64,000 nucleotides of DNA from Azolla caroliniana (GCA_043228905.1 JBHGNT010000022.1:11904001-11968000), one strand, 5' to 3'; counted from the first letter of the stretch, positions 42,437 through 54,589 are shown. The notes: generated by a model from the letters alone, not told the origin. Translations and numbers: made by a program.

Positions 42437-44029
42437 TCTAAGAATACATCATCTTGATTTTTTTGCATGTATGTTTTTGGATTGTCGAGAACCTAGTCTC
42501 CCCAACATTGTCTACTAATTATTATTCCATTAGCTTTTTACCATCCTATTTGACAACCTAGGGTTTTGACTCTTGAGAATCTAAATTTGCATAAATGTGC
42601 GTGTGTATGGACCTAGTGAGATTGAGGTTTTTGGAGTGAGCGGTGCCGTGGTGTGGCGTGTCCTGTGTGAGAAAAAGTTAGGTTCCACGCGCATCTCACG
42701 AAGTGATGTATAAATGAAAATAATAATAACAAAAAATAAAACTTAAAGTAGCCTAGTGGTCCTAGCCATTTTTGAATAATCATGAAACAATTTCTATGTA
42801 AAAAACCACCAAAATCGTGGTATCTAACCTAATTGTTGTACAAACCATCAATTTTGCAACATAACTCTTCTATATTTTTGTCTACATTTTTCCCTAACCT
42901 CGTGTGTATTCTCCTTAAGGATTTGCTAATCGTGGTGGTGAATCCCCAACTTCCTCACCCCTTGTGTCTCCGCGGTCCAAGGCCCCGACGGTCTCGTTCG
43001 AGCAACACACGCACGCGAAACTTTGCGACCACGGTGAAGAGGCCAAAATCGAAGCTACGAGGGCACTCGAACAAGCCTTTATTCCACGAAAGGAGGTCGA
43101 GTTAGAAATCTTTACCATTGAATTTTTCCTTGCTATTAGGCAATAAAAAAGAGGCTATAATGTTTTGGATTGGTTTTTAAGTGTGATTGTGTTTCCACTC
43201 AAGTGGAAACCACAAATAAAAGGCATATAAGCAAAAGATAGGGGCTGCTAGTGTAATTTCAACGCTACTTTTTTGTTTACTTATTCTTTATATGTGAAGG
43301 GAAAGGGTGTTGGCGTCTTACTAATTACTTAAGCAAAACATAAAGAATTATATACCAAAGAAAGGAAACAAGGGTGCCAAACCACTCAAGCATCCCCTAG
43401 CCAACGGTGTGAGACGGACTTGTACCTCCTCGATACCCATACCATTGAGGGTTGATGCGAGTCGTACCTTGGGTTCTACAAGGAATACATGTGCTTACCT
43501 AAGAAGAGCCATAGTGACACTATCGTAGTCTCAACATAAGCGAGGTATCCCTTCATAAGAAGGTCGCGAGCCTCCTGATGTATGTAGAAACCCTAGGCCT
43601 TAGTGTGTTCACGCTTGACTACTTTTTTTGAAGTGGACAAGTGATAACACACTTATAGTTATCCCACGTTGTAGAATTAACTATTACAATTAATACCCTC
43701 GTTCCTTTAAGAATTAACCCACACGTACTCATCATAAGATTAGGGAAAACTATTGAAACCTATCTCATGATGAGTTATGGTTATGCATGTAACGGAGGGA
43801 TAGCCTAAAAGACCGAAAAAGAAACAAAACCAAAAGTTGAAAATTAGAAAACAGAGAATGAAAATTTGAATGAAAAAATAGAGATTAGAAAAGAGAGAAT
43901 GAGTGAGAGAGATCCAACATGAGAGAAAAAGAGAGATACGAAGTGAAGGAGGAAGCTTGAGGCAACATTGATCTCGACTTTCACGGAAGCCCTACTTCTA
44001 TCATTTATGGAAGAGTTCTCTTCTTCAAT
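42437..44029. other. 3' flank of the terpene synthase, no further gene seen
   Basis: The first about 200 bp match the flank of copy 2 (minus, 4327 down to about 4010). 42975-43030 ('acgcgaaactttgcgac') resembles 12575-12600 inside the hAT element. The short frames 42833-43105 and 42964-43146 overlap each other and carry no motif. 43390-43600 has no recognisable content. Confidence 0.5.
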
Positions 44030-44180
44030 TCTTTTTCAATGACATAAAATACAATAGCCCCTTGGTATACAAAAGATTATGGTTTCACGAGGTCTCATGA
44101 TCATAGTCCTCCCTCTACCACCAATTTCAATTTCCAAGGCACGATTAGCTCTTTCTAAACTTTACAATCCACAATCTTGT
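44030..44180 (+). pseudogene. Fourth terpene synthase scrap (DDxxD region)
   Basis: Matches 41595-41730 of the open gene: 'ggtttcacgaggtctcatgatcatagtcctccctctaccaccaat' versus 'ggtttcatggggtctcatgatcatggtcctccatctaccaccaat', then 'tctttctaaact' and 'cacaatct'. Preceded by 'gacataaaatac', the decayed counterpart of the DIEDT codons. Only about 150 bp survive. Confidence 0.75.
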
Positions 44181-44682
44181 AATGACAATGGGCTAACCAA
44201 TAGATACTAAATGAATAATAGCACCTACGCTAAACATATTAGCTATTATTTATTTATTTAGATATTAGAGTTACAATTACGTAGTTACATTACCTAATAG
44301 TTAATTGGTTATTCATTTGTTAGTTAGCTATTCACATATCGATTATCTATTTCCAAACTCATTGCAAAGTTCCTCGAACCATTTGTGGTCAAACGCCTCA
44401 AGGACCGATTTTTACATGTTATAGTAATAATTACCACGTACAAATGAGTTTTCTTAAGGATTCAGTTAACCTACTCCCGTATCATCAGATCTCCTCACTC
44501 CAAGATGTGACATGCATTAAATGTGAATGTCCAAATTTATAGTCAAACGATTCATATATAAATGCAATGTACAAGAGCATGTTTAGAAATCCATGAACAG
44601 TTTTTTAGATATAATCTTGTGTCCTCAAGGATTCGAGGCTAACTTGCACCCACCACTACAAGTGTGTCATGGTTAAATGTAG
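44181..44682. other. Intergenic, no gene seen
   Basis: AT-rich with TTAGTTA-like words. No frame or repeat identified. Confidence 0.4.
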
Positions 44683-45182
44683 CAATTAGCAACAGTTTGG
44701 TTCGGTTTGAGAGTGTCAAAATTGAATCGTTTAAAAATTTTGAAACTTGAACCGAACCGAACTACGAAACCGTTAAACCAAACTCCTAAAAAAATTCAAA
44801 CCGTTAAAATCGCAGTTTCGCGGTTTGGTTTCAATTTTCAACTTAGGTCAAAATTCAAATTTTAAATTTTTAAAAATTTAAAGATTTTCCTAAAATGTGA
44901 GAATAAGGCCTGAAAATGAAATGATTGTTTAACAATTTGTATTCTTTTTTAAAAATTTAAAAATAATAAAAATAAAAACCTTTTAACCGTTTAAACCGTT
45001 GTCGTGAAGTACGAAAGCTTCACATTAAAAGTCTACAATAAGATAAATACGTAACTAAAATAACATTTGATCATGTTTTATATATAAAGATAATATTAAC
45101 AACACATATGATAATATTATATATATGTAAAGAAAAATAATATATATATATAGATAAATATATTATATTACACGAATAAAAG

Positions 45183-45249
45183 AGAACTTGAACCAATAAC
45201 CCCACCCTATGACTCTCAAATCTTACCATTTACTCTATACTAGTAATAT
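45183..45249 (-). other. tRNA-like block 1 in LTR H
   Basis: Minus strand: A-box-like TAGAGTAAATGGTAAG and B-box-like TTGGTTCAAGTTC at tRNA-like spacing. The acceptor stem is not convincing. Confidence 0.5.
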
Positions 45250-45325
45250 ACATAAAATAAAGCATACTTTATATATACTTTATATTACATAAAGGATTTG
45301 CTTCATGATATAAAAATAAAGTTGT

Positions 45326-45390
45326 ATGTTGAGACTTGAACCGACAACCTCATACAACAAAGTCAACACACCTACCATTAGGCTAGGCCC
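45326..45390 (-). other. tRNA-like block 2 in LTR H
   Basis: Minus strand: TAGCCTAATGGTAGG fits the pol III A box at nearly all positions, and CGGTTCAAGTCTC fits the B box. The best-preserved promoter pair of the minus-strand blocks. Confidence 0.6.
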
Positions 45391-45649
45391 TTTCTCTTCA
45401 AGATTATGTTTTCATGTTTATTGTTATTGCATATATTGTTTCATACATAAAAGCTCAAAATGAGCGAGATGTTTATCATGCATCACATGCATGACTTGTA
45501 CCCTCCAATGCATCATATGCATGGGGGTACCTATTTAAATGGTGAAAGAGAAGATCAAAAGGGGGGATGGATGAGATATCAATCAAATATATATTACATA
45601 AGAGATACCATAAAATAGAGAAAGAAAGGAAGAAGTTCAAGATAAAGGT

Positions 45650-45716
45650 GGAGCTCTAGCCTGGCGGTCGTGGTGTTCAACTCTCAACAAGAGGGAGGCG
45701 GTTCGAGCCTTATTTT
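45650..45716 (+). other. tRNA-like block 3 in LTR H
   Basis: Plus strand: A-box-like TAGCCTGGCGGTCG and B-box GCGGTTCGAGCCTTA. Opposite orientation to the other two blocks of the same LTR. Confidence 0.6.
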
Positions 45717-46435
45717 CATCAAAATATTGAAGTGAAGATTGTAGTGGTCTACGATCAAGAAAGAGAAGAGCGATTACCTTGCAAGACAAAGTTCAGAGGT
45801 TCAACGACGTGTACAACCACTTTTGTAACTCTTTCATCAAATAATTATAAATCTCTTTTATTGCTTCAAATATCATTCTATATCCTATCTTGTCATATCT
45901 TGTTGATCACTATTTATCTATCTCTACTCTTTCGTCTCTTCCGTCCATAATCCCAGTGATTCCTTCCTCACTTTCACGATATCTTTTGTCTACGCAACGC
46001 TACGCTTCTAGGCAAGCCACGTCACGACACCGTGGTGTCTAACTATCCAAATCTGAACCACGAAACCATTAAATTGAATTGCTAAAAAAATTTCAAACCG
46101 TTAAAATCGCGGTTTTGTGCAAATTTCAAAATTAAAAAATTCAAAAATTTAAAGATTTTCTTAAAATGTGAGAAAAAGGCCTGAAAATGAAATGATTGTT
46201 TAAAAACAATTTGTAATTTTTTTAATTAAAATTATTTATCTATTTATTTATAGAAACCGTTTAACCGTCTAAATTGCAGTTTCTAACTGTCTAAACCGAA
46301 CCGAACCGTTTAAAAAAACCTGAACCTGAACTAAACTAAACCGCTTAAACCGTTTTGAATGTTGGGACCTATTCTTGCTTTTCCCTTTTTCACTTTTTTT
46401 TTTTTGCTTGGTCTCTCTCTCTCTCACTCCTAGAG

Positions 46436-47538
46436 AGGCAAACCAAGCATACTTTCAAGAGCCACAGACTAAAGGGTGGCTCTTTGACTCATTAGTGACC
46501 CCCTCCCTCATGTATGCATCAACAGTTTGGGCTCCAGGATTACCATCTTTCATGTGGACACAATTAGAGAGACCATTGGTGATGATGTTATCACACCAAC
46601 TCCGAAGCAAATCGACGGTACCACATGGCATTATTAAGGCTGAGTTCACATTACCCCCAATGTTAGTACATGCACTTTTCCAACTTGTAGTCTTTCTTTA
46701 TAGGATACATAGCCAACCACATGATGGAATATCTCATCAAGCCTTTAAGGTCTCTCGATCATTGTATGAGTCCGGCTATACTAACTCATGGTATGGCATG
46801 ATGGTGAGTTGGCTTCTTGCGAATGGTCTAGACATTAATAACCTACCTCCTCTTAGGTACAACCACACGATTGATAACACTTTAATCTCTCATGAGGACC
46901 GCAATAAAGTAATACGCCAAGACATATGGCAAATTTACACTCGGTATAAATGGATCACCCCACGAGAGCCACTCCCATCTAAAATGTTGTATTATAAGGA
47001 ATACTTCATGCACTTCTCTGAGTTAGGTTTTATCACGCAACCAAAATATCTAGATGTATTCTTACCACATGCACTAAGGGGTGCCATTGGACAACTTAGA
47101 ATATCATCTCACCAACTTGAGATTGAGAATGGCCGTACTAATGGAGTCCCTAGGGAGGAAAGGATATGTAGGTTATGTCACATAGAGATAGAGGATGAGT
47201 ATCACTTTACATGCAAGTGCCCAACCTACGCTGAGATAAGGGCAAAATACCAAGACATACTTGGTTCCTCTTCCACCCTCCCCAAACTATTAGATACTCT
47301 AGATATAAAGAAATTAGGCAAATACATTCTAGAGCTAAAACAACACAGAGAGAATAAGTTACAAAATGTTGACAATAATGTTGCTAATGTTCACCAACAT
47401 GTAACAAATGAAGTTTTTCAGGAACAGGGGGAGACAACAAATGTCGACACACTTGCATCACTCAACCTTTCCCTTGATGAGGCAAAAAACCAAAGAAGGA
47501 CCATATGTCCTCAAGTGTCGGGTTTCAAAGCAACTTGA
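46436..47538 (+). pseudogene. LINE ORF2 C-terminal part, 5'-truncated
   Basis: Open frame (track start 46375) with SLMYASTVWAPG, then HALRGAIGQLRISSHQLEIENG and GVPREERICRLCHIEIEDEYHFTCKCP. The last is the C-x-x-C-x7-8-H-x4-C zinc-knuckle-like motif that follows RT in plant LINEs. The RT catalytic domain is absent; the first residues (MLFPFSLFFF) are chance sequence. It remains open for about 360 codons, so truncation may be recent. 5' truncation is typical of target-primed reverse transcription. Confidence 0.8.
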
Positions 47539-47966
47539 CGTGGTGTGGAAGCAATAATGAAAATAAGGGAACCTGAGATACACCGCCTAGAAGCCATGGC
47601 TAGGGCACTCTCTACATTGGAACCACGGGTGACACCCACATCAAAACCCTTTGACCCCCCACTTCTTTTCGAGGGGCTTGGGTGGAAATAAAATTAGGAT
47701 TAGTGTAAAGTCACTTCCTTTATCGAGTATACCACGTTATTGTACGCTACTATAACTCTTTTAGCTTAAGTTCTATGTTTACTTTATTTTATTTTAGTTA
47801 TGATGACCGGATAAATACTCATTTTGTTGTAAACCAATTGTCTCATGGGCCAAATTTGACCTTAGAAGATGTTAATATATCTTTCTTTCTTTCTTTCTCT
47901 CTAAAGACAAAACAAAACAAAGCCACTGTCTTAAACCCTAACAAAACAAAAAAACAGAAAGAAAGA
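47539..47966 (+). other. Probable LINE 3' UTR ending in A-rich/GAAA tail
   Basis: Noncoding. Contains a CTTT run near 47880-47900 and ends 'aaacaaaaaaacagaaagaaagaaatt' at the junction with the Copia C LTR. The A-rich end fits a LINE tail. The Copia C LTR (copy 2) starts abruptly here without its first about 10 bases. Confidence 0.45.
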
Positions 47967-48721
47967 AATTAAAACGCTCCTTTTACACGACGCTTGGCCA
48001 CAACCGAGCTTAGAATCATACACAGAAAACGGGAAATAATGAACGACACGAAGAAGAGACGAGTACGCAGGATGTTTACGTGCAAACCCCAAACTAAGGG
48101 GAAAAACCACGGCAGCCCACAGGCTGCATACTATCACTATGTTAAAATGTACAACAGTGAGTTCACGGAGGCGACGACCTCGTGCTCACGATCCTCGCCA
48201 CAGGCGGCGGTTACAACAGAGGCAACGACCTCTTTCTCTCTGTTACTCTGTACACAATTACACGCTCTCTCTCTCCTTGCACCAACAAGAATGACAACCA
48301 CTCTATCTAAAAGTTTTCCCTAAGTCATATTTATACTAATATGATTTTTTGGCTATTTACAAATATAGCCACGATGGACTCTCAGAAACATATTTACAAA
48401 TATGTCTCTTCATCCGGTTCTCACTGGGTCTGCACCATCCGGCTCTCCGTAGCCGGGTACTCCTCATCCGGTTCTCACCGGGTCTGCACCATCCGGTTCT
48501 CCGTAGCCGGGTACTCCTCATCCGGTTCTCACCGGGTCTGCATCATCCAACTCTCCGTAGCCGGGTACTCCTCATCCGATTCTCACCGGGTCTGCACCAT
48601 CTGGCTCTCCGTAGTCGGGTACTCCTCATCCGGTTTCGGCCTCGGCTTATCGGCCTAGGCCGAGTTTGTTCATCAGCATTGTCCTTCTCCCTTCCCATCC
48701 GGAGGGACTTGTCTCCCAACA
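47967..48721 (-). repeat. Copia C left (3') LTR, copy 2
   Basis: Matches 17329-18141 except for the first about 10 bp and one fewer 54-bp unit (four units, about 48413-48630). Confidence 0.85.
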
Positions 48722-50340
48722 AACTCCCCCTTCACTCCGGCATCGGGTGTCTTACTAGTCCGATCCTCTTCCGGCATGCATCCAGCTTGTCGAGTATCAG
48801 CACTTTGGTTAGCATATCTGACCCGTTCTCGGCCGTGTGGATCTTCGTGAGTGCGAACTCCTGGTCATCTACTCTTTCCCGGATCCAATGATATCTTCAC
48901 TGGATATGCTTCGTCTGGGAATGGTAGGCCGCATTCTTAGCAAAATGGATGGCACTTTGACTGTCACAATAGAGTCGGTATTCATCTTGTCAGATACCGA
49001 GCTCTCCGATGAAGTCCTTCATCCATAATATTTCCTTGCCGGCTTCCACAGCCGCCATGTACTCCGCCTCTGTGGTTGACAAAGCAACCGTCTTCTACAG
49101 CCTCGACTGCCACGAGACAGCTCCTCCCCCTACATTTGTCATTACATATCCGGATGTAGACCGGTTGGTATCCACATCAGCCGACATGTCCGAATCGGTG
49201 AAACCGTCAAGTTGAGGTTTTCCAGAGCCAAATCGGAGACACATATTCGAAGTGCCCTTCAAATACCGGAGTATCCATTTGACCGGCTCATAAACCGGCT
49301 CACCACTCCGACTGCGTATCCTATATCCGGTCGGGTACACACCATTGCGTACATCAAGCTCCGAACAGCAGAGGCATATGGAATCTTCATCATATCTGCC
49401 TTCTCTGCTTTCGTCTTAGGGCTTTGCTTACCGGATAGCCTGCAGTTTGCCGGAAGTGTCGATCCAACCGGTTTCGCATCTGACATGTTGAACCGTTGAA
49501 GCACCTTTGTCGCGTACTTCTCCTGTGACAGCCATAATTGCTTCATTGACCGGTTCCAAATAATATGCATCCCCATCATCTGTCTTGCCGGACCCAAGTC
49601 TTTCATTGAGAAGGTCCGGTTGAGAGCCTTCTTCAGCATCCGTATTTTGGCTTGGTCCCCTCCGACGATCAACGTGTCGTCCACGTACAGAAGGAATATC
49701 AGGAAGTCGCCTCCTTCAAACTTCTTCACAAACACGCAGTGATCGGCCTGCGTCTTGTGGTACCCTTGATCGGCCATGAAGGAATCAAACTTACGGTACC
49801 ATTGTCGGGGAGCCTGCTTTAGTCCGTATAGGCTCTTCTTCAACCGGCATACCAGGTGCTCCTTCCCTTTCTCCACAAATCCCTATGGTTGTTGCATGCA
49901 GATCTCCTCTTCGAGGTCGCCGTGAAGGAATGTTGTCTTCACGTCCAGCTGTTCTACCTCGAGGTCCATGCTCGCCGCCATACTCAGCACCATCCGGATG
50001 GAGGTCATCTTTACTACCGGGGCAAATATCTCGTTGAAGTCCACGCCCTTCTTCTGCTAGAACCCCTTCACCACGATCCTGGCTTTGTATCTCGGGGGGT
50101 TGCCGGCATCTCCCGGTTTCAACTTGTACACCCACTTGTTTCGGAGTGCCCGCTTTCCTTTCGGCAACTCCACCAATTCATACGTATGGTTCTCATGCAG
50201 GGAATCCATCTCATCCTGCATGGCACTTAACCATTTGCGTCTGTGGGTGTCTTCCTTCGCTTCTTCGAAGCTTTCCGGCTCCCCCTCACCGGTCAGCAGG
50301 ACATGCTCTGCATTTGGAAATCTCGGGGGGGGGGCATCTC
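48722..50340 (-). pseudogene. Copia C RT-RNase H, copy 2
   Basis: RT pieces 49259-49876 (LYVDDTLIVGG, SLYGLKQAPRQWY) and 49791-50230 in other frames, and RNase H from 49340 downwards. It shares with copy 1 the stop between SWQSRL and STTEAEY and the frameshift after SRFMSRS. It has private lesions such as a TAG near 50060. Confidence 0.88.
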
Positions 50341-51489
50341 TCTCTAAGAGGATAACACCTTCAGATGCCAGTAGGATACTTCCTTACCGGTCCATACTCT
50401 CTGTGGCGTGTCTCCGTCCAAGGGTACTGAGGGTGATCTATTTATCACGTAGGTCGCCGTCGACAGTGCCTCAGCCCAAAACTTCTTGGGTATTTTTGCA
50501 TGCGCTAGCATACTCCGGACCCTCTCCATTATGGTCTGGTTCATCCTCTCGGCCAGTCCGTTTAGTTCCGGCGTCTTCGGCACGATAAATTCGAGCCGGA
50601 TTCCCTTCGAGCGGCAGTACTCCTCGAACTACCCCCGGTATTCTCCTCCGTTATCTGCTCGAACCGCTTTCAGCTTCCGGCCGGTTTCTCTTTCCACTCT
50701 CGCATGGAGCTCTTTGAAGACGGATAGCACCTGATCCTTCGTCTTCAACGGTGTGGCCCACAGCTTCCGGCTGTGGTCATCTATGAATGTCACGAAGTAC
50801 TACGCTCTGGCATGTAAGTTCGTGTCTACTTGACACACATCCGTATGCATCAACTCCAGTGGTGCATTACGTCTCATCGGTGGCCTTGGTCGGAAGGAGG
50901 TCCAGTTTTGCTTACCGGCTAGACAATCAGTGCACTTCTCCAAGTGCATGTTCTTCACTGGAATGAGTTTGTCGTCTGCAAGCCTCTTCATCCCCTTCTC
51001 GCTCATATGACACAGCCTCTGGTGCCACAGCTCACCGGCAATGTCGGATGCCACGTTCACTTCTTCCGGACATAACCGGGCATTCATCAGGTATAGTGTG
51101 TTGACCTTCCGGGCCCGAGCCACAATCAGGCTCCCTTTGCTGAACTTCATGACACCGTTCCGGATGCTACCCGTGTAGCCTTCATCATCTAGCCGACCGG
51201 CTGATATCAAGTTCAGACGAACCTCCGGAACGTGTCGAACATCCTTCAGCAACAACTTGCATCCGGTTGGTGTTGTCAGCCACACGTCTCCTATGCCGAC
51301 AATTCGGCATGTACCTTCATTCCCCATCCAGACACAGTCGTGATCATCGATTGAGTAGGATGAGAAGCATTTCCGGTCCGGGGTAAGGTGGAAGGACGCT
51401 CCGGAGTCTACCACCCAAGTCATCTCGTCGCCGGCAAGGTTTATCTCACTCTCCTCGGTGATGAGCATCAACTCTTCTTCACTTGCCAC
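50341..51489 (-). pseudogene. Copia C protease-integrase, copy 2
   Basis: Frame 50800-51489: WVVDSGASFHLTPDRKCFSS, LWHQRLCHMSEKGMK, CTDCLAGKQ, HTDVCQVDT. Frame 50344-50583: GLAERMNQTIMERVRSMLAH. Several stops separate them, and the hinge after VWTGKEVSYWHLKV is deleted. Confidence 0.88.
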
Positions 51490-52332
51490 GATTGCCGTCG
51501 TTCCCTTCCAATCCGGCCCCCTCCGGTCTTTACCGTTCCAGTCCGGGGTCCGCTTCGAATCTGTACCGTCGGTTTCCTTGTCTTTTCGGAAATGCCGACA
51601 GTTCTTTTGGAAGTGTCCCGGCTTGCCGCAATAGAAGCAAGTAGGCCTCCCCCTTGACTTTGATCGTGTCCCCGACTTCTCCCGGTTCTAGGGACTACGG
51701 TTTCTATGTCTTCCGCGTTGTGATTCAGTAAGGAGCGCTTTGGAGTCGGAGCTAGTATCTTTGTCTTTCCGACGCGCCTCCTCATCTAGCAAGCTCGACT
51801 TTACTCTTGCTAGGGATAACCGCTTTCCTTCCGGCCCGACGTTGCCCAAAGTGACAACCAAAGTCTCCCAGCTATCCGGGAGGGAATCAAGCAGGAGTAG
51901 CGCAAGTACCTGATCGGCGAGAGGTACTTCCAATGAAGTTGCCTGGTGGATCAACCCCTGGAAGGCATTCATGTGCTCCGCCATGCTGGAGCCATCTTGG
52001 TACCGGAGTCTTACTAGCTTCCGGAACACCGAAACCTGATTAACAGCATTTTTGTTTTGAAACATAATGCCGATCTTCTCCCAGAGGTCATGAGCCTTGC
52101 TCTCTTCATTGAAGTTGTTGTATAGGCTAATGTCGATGAAGCACCGTATGTAAGCCGTTGTCTTCATGTGCATCACCTCCCATATCGTGGCGTCGATTTT
52201 GTCCGGTCTCTTGTCCCCAAACTGAACCGGCAACCAAAGATCTTTAACCACGAGCATGTCCCTCACCTTCGACTTCCATACCGAATAGTTGGAGCCGGTG
52301 AGCTTGAACATGCCGCCAAACGATTCGTCCAT
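51490..52332 (-). pseudogene. Copia C gag, copy 2 (only surviving gag)
   Basis: ATG 52332: MDESFGGMFKLTGSNYSVWK, LWEKIGIMFQNKNAVNQVSV, LDSLPDSWETLVVTLGNVGP, to a TAG near 51688. Then the knuckle CFYCGKPGHFQKNCRHF (about 51645-51595). It is the DUF4219/UBN2 gag pattern. Deleted from copy 1 by the microhomology event. Confidence 0.9.
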
Positions 52333-52361
52333 TTTCTGTGTTGTTTCGCTCTAATACCACT

Positions 52362-53123
52362 TGACAGGAACTAAAACGCTCCTTTTACACGACGCTCGGC
52401 CACACCCGAGCTTAGAATCATACACAGAAAACTGGAAATAATGAACGACACGAAGAAGAGACGAGTACGCAGAATGTTTACGTGGAAAACCCAAACTAAG
52501 GGTAAAAACCACGGCAACCCACAAGCTGCATACTATCACTATGTTAAAATGTACAACAGTGAGTTCACGGAGGCAACGACCTTGTGCTCACGATCCTCGC
52601 CATAGGCGGCAATTACAACAGAGGCAACAACCTCTTTCTCTCTGTTAGTCTGTACACAATTACATGCTCTCTCTCTCCTTGCACCAACAAGAATGACAAC
52701 CACTCTATCTAAAAGTTTTCCCTAAGTCATATTTATACTAATATGATTTTTTGGCTATTTACAAATATAGCCACGATGGACTCTCAGAAACATATTTACA
52801 AATATGTCTCTTCATCCGGTTCTCACTGGGTTTGCACCATCCGGCTCTCCGTAGCCGGGTACTCCTCATCCGGTTCTCACCGGGTCTGCACCATCCGGCT
52901 CTCAGTAGCCGGGTACTCCTCATCCGGTTCTCACCGGGTCTGCACCATCCGGCTCTCTGTAGCCGGGTACTCCTCATCTGGTTCTCACGGGGTCCGCACC
53001 ATCCGACTCTCCGTAGCCGGGTACTCCTCATCTGGTTTCGGCCTCGGCCTATCGGCCTAGGCCGAGTTTTTTCATCAGCACTGTCCTTCTCCCTTCCCTT
53101 CCGGAGGGACTTGTCTCCCAACA
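52362..53123 (-). repeat. Copia C right (5') LTR, copy 2
   Basis: 762 bp, TG..CA, with four 54-bp units (about 52813-53035). Followed by GCAAC. Confidence 0.92.
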
Positions 53124-54540
53124 GCAACTTGCCGATCCGTGTGAACATACCGAAGTTCAACCTTATCGCTCAAGACACACTCACGCAGGAACTGATAGTG
53201 CACTTCTATGTGCTTTGTGCGAGCATGGAACATAGTGTTCTTGGTGAGCTGCATGCTGCTGATGTTATCACAATATATCGGGATCGGGGTTGGTACCTCG
53301 ATCCGCAAGTCTCGCAGTAGTCGCCGAAGCCAAATGGCTTCGCAGGTTGCAAAGGTCACGCACCGGTACTCAGCCTCAGTGCTTGATAGAGCCACTGTTG
53401 GCTGCTTTTTGCTGCTGCATGCAACAGCTACGTTCCCAAGGGAAAACATAAAACCGGAGGTTGATCGGCGATCTGATGCATCTCCGGCCCAGTCGGCATC
53501 TGTGTAACCGACCAGCTCTTCGGGTATACCGTGCCAGTATAACAGGCCCCGGTCCTTCGTGCCACTTACATATCGCGGTATCCGCTGCGCACACTGAAGG
53601 TGCTCCACGGTCGGCTTCTGCATGAATTGACTTATCATTCCGACCGGATAACTGATGTCGGGTCGCGTGATAGTCAAGTAAATAAGGTTTTCGACAATTT
53701 GTCGGAACCGTTTCTCGTTGCAGGCCGGTCCGGAGTTGGGACGAAGCTTCTGGTTCCGGTCCAAGGGTGTGGAGACAGGTCGGCATTCTGTCATGCTGAA
53801 CTTGTACAACATATTCAAAACGTAATGTCGTTGTGAGAGCAATATGCCGTCTGGGGTTCGGATCACCTCGATCCCTAGAAAATAATGAAGGTCCCCCAGA
53901 TCCTTCCTCTCAAATGCGTCCGACAATTGGGACTTGACGCGGTTGATTTCTGGAACTCCTGGTCCGGTGATGACTAGATCATCAACATGCAGTAGTATAC
54001 ATACCGGACCGGCTGAGCCTTGCCGGATGAACAATGAAGAGTCCGATTTGGAGGCCACAAACCCCATCTTACCCAACCGGTGCGTGATCTTCGCATTCCA
54101 AGCTCGAGGGGCTTGCTTCAAGCCGTACAACGACTTCTTCAGCCGGCATACCGCCGACTTGTTCATCTCCGATTCAAAGCCAGGGGGCTGAGTCATAAAG
54201 ACTTCTTCTTCAAGATCACCCTAAAGAAACGCATTCTTCACATCCATCTGGTGAAGATGCCACCCCCTTGCTGCAGCAACCGCCAGCACCACACGAACCG
54301 TCGTCATCTTCGCTACCGGAGCGAAGGTCTCGTCGTAGTCGATTCCGTGGGTCTGCGCGTATCCCTTCGCCACTAACCGACCTTTATACCGGTTAACAAA
54401 ACCGTTGGCGTTGTACTTTACCTTGTATATCCACTTGCATCCGATCAGTTTACAGTAAGGAGGAGGGTCAACCAGGTCCCATGTTTTGTTCACATCAAGT
54501 GCCCGCATTTCTTCTTCCATAGCGGCACGCTAATTTGCGT
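53124..54540 (-). pseudogene. Copia B reverse transcriptase and RNase H
   Basis: 54221-54520: [40 protein letters not shown]. 53124-54196: SLYGLKQAPRAW, catalytic LLHVDDLVITG (H in place of Y before VDD), LGIEVIRTPDGILLSQRHYV, RNase H YTDADWAGDASDRRSTSGF, SSTEAEYRCVTFATCEA. A TAG near 54222 splits RT. Uncorrupted over 350 codons after that. Confidence 0.9.
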
Positions 54541-54589
54541 CCTTGGCCGCTTCTGCGTAGCTCTCCGGCTCACGCACTTCCGCCACCTT

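Larger units (their letters stand above)
45000..46029. repeat. About 1-kb solo LTR (H) with three tRNA-like blocks
   Basis: Ends TGTCGTGAAG and TCACGACA are inverted repeats. CCGT (or ACCGT, overlapping the last base) flanks both sides. It interrupts a hAT-like sequence. Contains TATTTAAAT near 45531. tRNA-like blocks: 45183-45249 and 45326-45390 on the minus strand, and 45650-45716 on the plus strand. No coding frame. The direction of the parent element is not certain. Confidence 0.65.
44683..46350. mobile_element. Second hAT-like non-autonomous element (tentative)
   Basis: Rich in GGTTCGGTTT / AACCGAACC subterminal motifs like the first hAT element. Two direct copies of a block of about 260 bp (44740-44999 and 46036-46340) flank the solo LTR at 45000-46029. 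Ends are unclear: 'caacagtttggttcggttt' on the left is only loosely matched inverted by 'aaaccgttttgaatgttg' on the right. No transposase. Confidence 0.4.
47967..53123 (-). mobile_element. Copia C, copy 2 (both LTRs, internal deletion)
   Basis: LTRs about 47967-48721 (5' edge damaged) and 52362-53123. The PBS TGGTATTAGAGCG (minus) abuts the right LTR and a purine tract the left. Right flank is GCAAC (53124-53128), equal to the left flank of copy 1 (17324-17328), showing both derive from one insertion into Copia B RNase H. About 450 bp of the integrase-RT hinge are deleted near 50340. Confidence 0.92.

Noticed and set aside
42833-43146. Two short overlapping + frames (90 and 60 codons)
   Set aside because: No recognisable domain, no conserved counterpart beyond about 60 bp near 12575, and they overlap one another.
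45326-45390. Functional tRNA gene on the minus strand
   Set aside because: Good A and B boxes, but I could not form a full cloverleaf, and it lies within an LTR.
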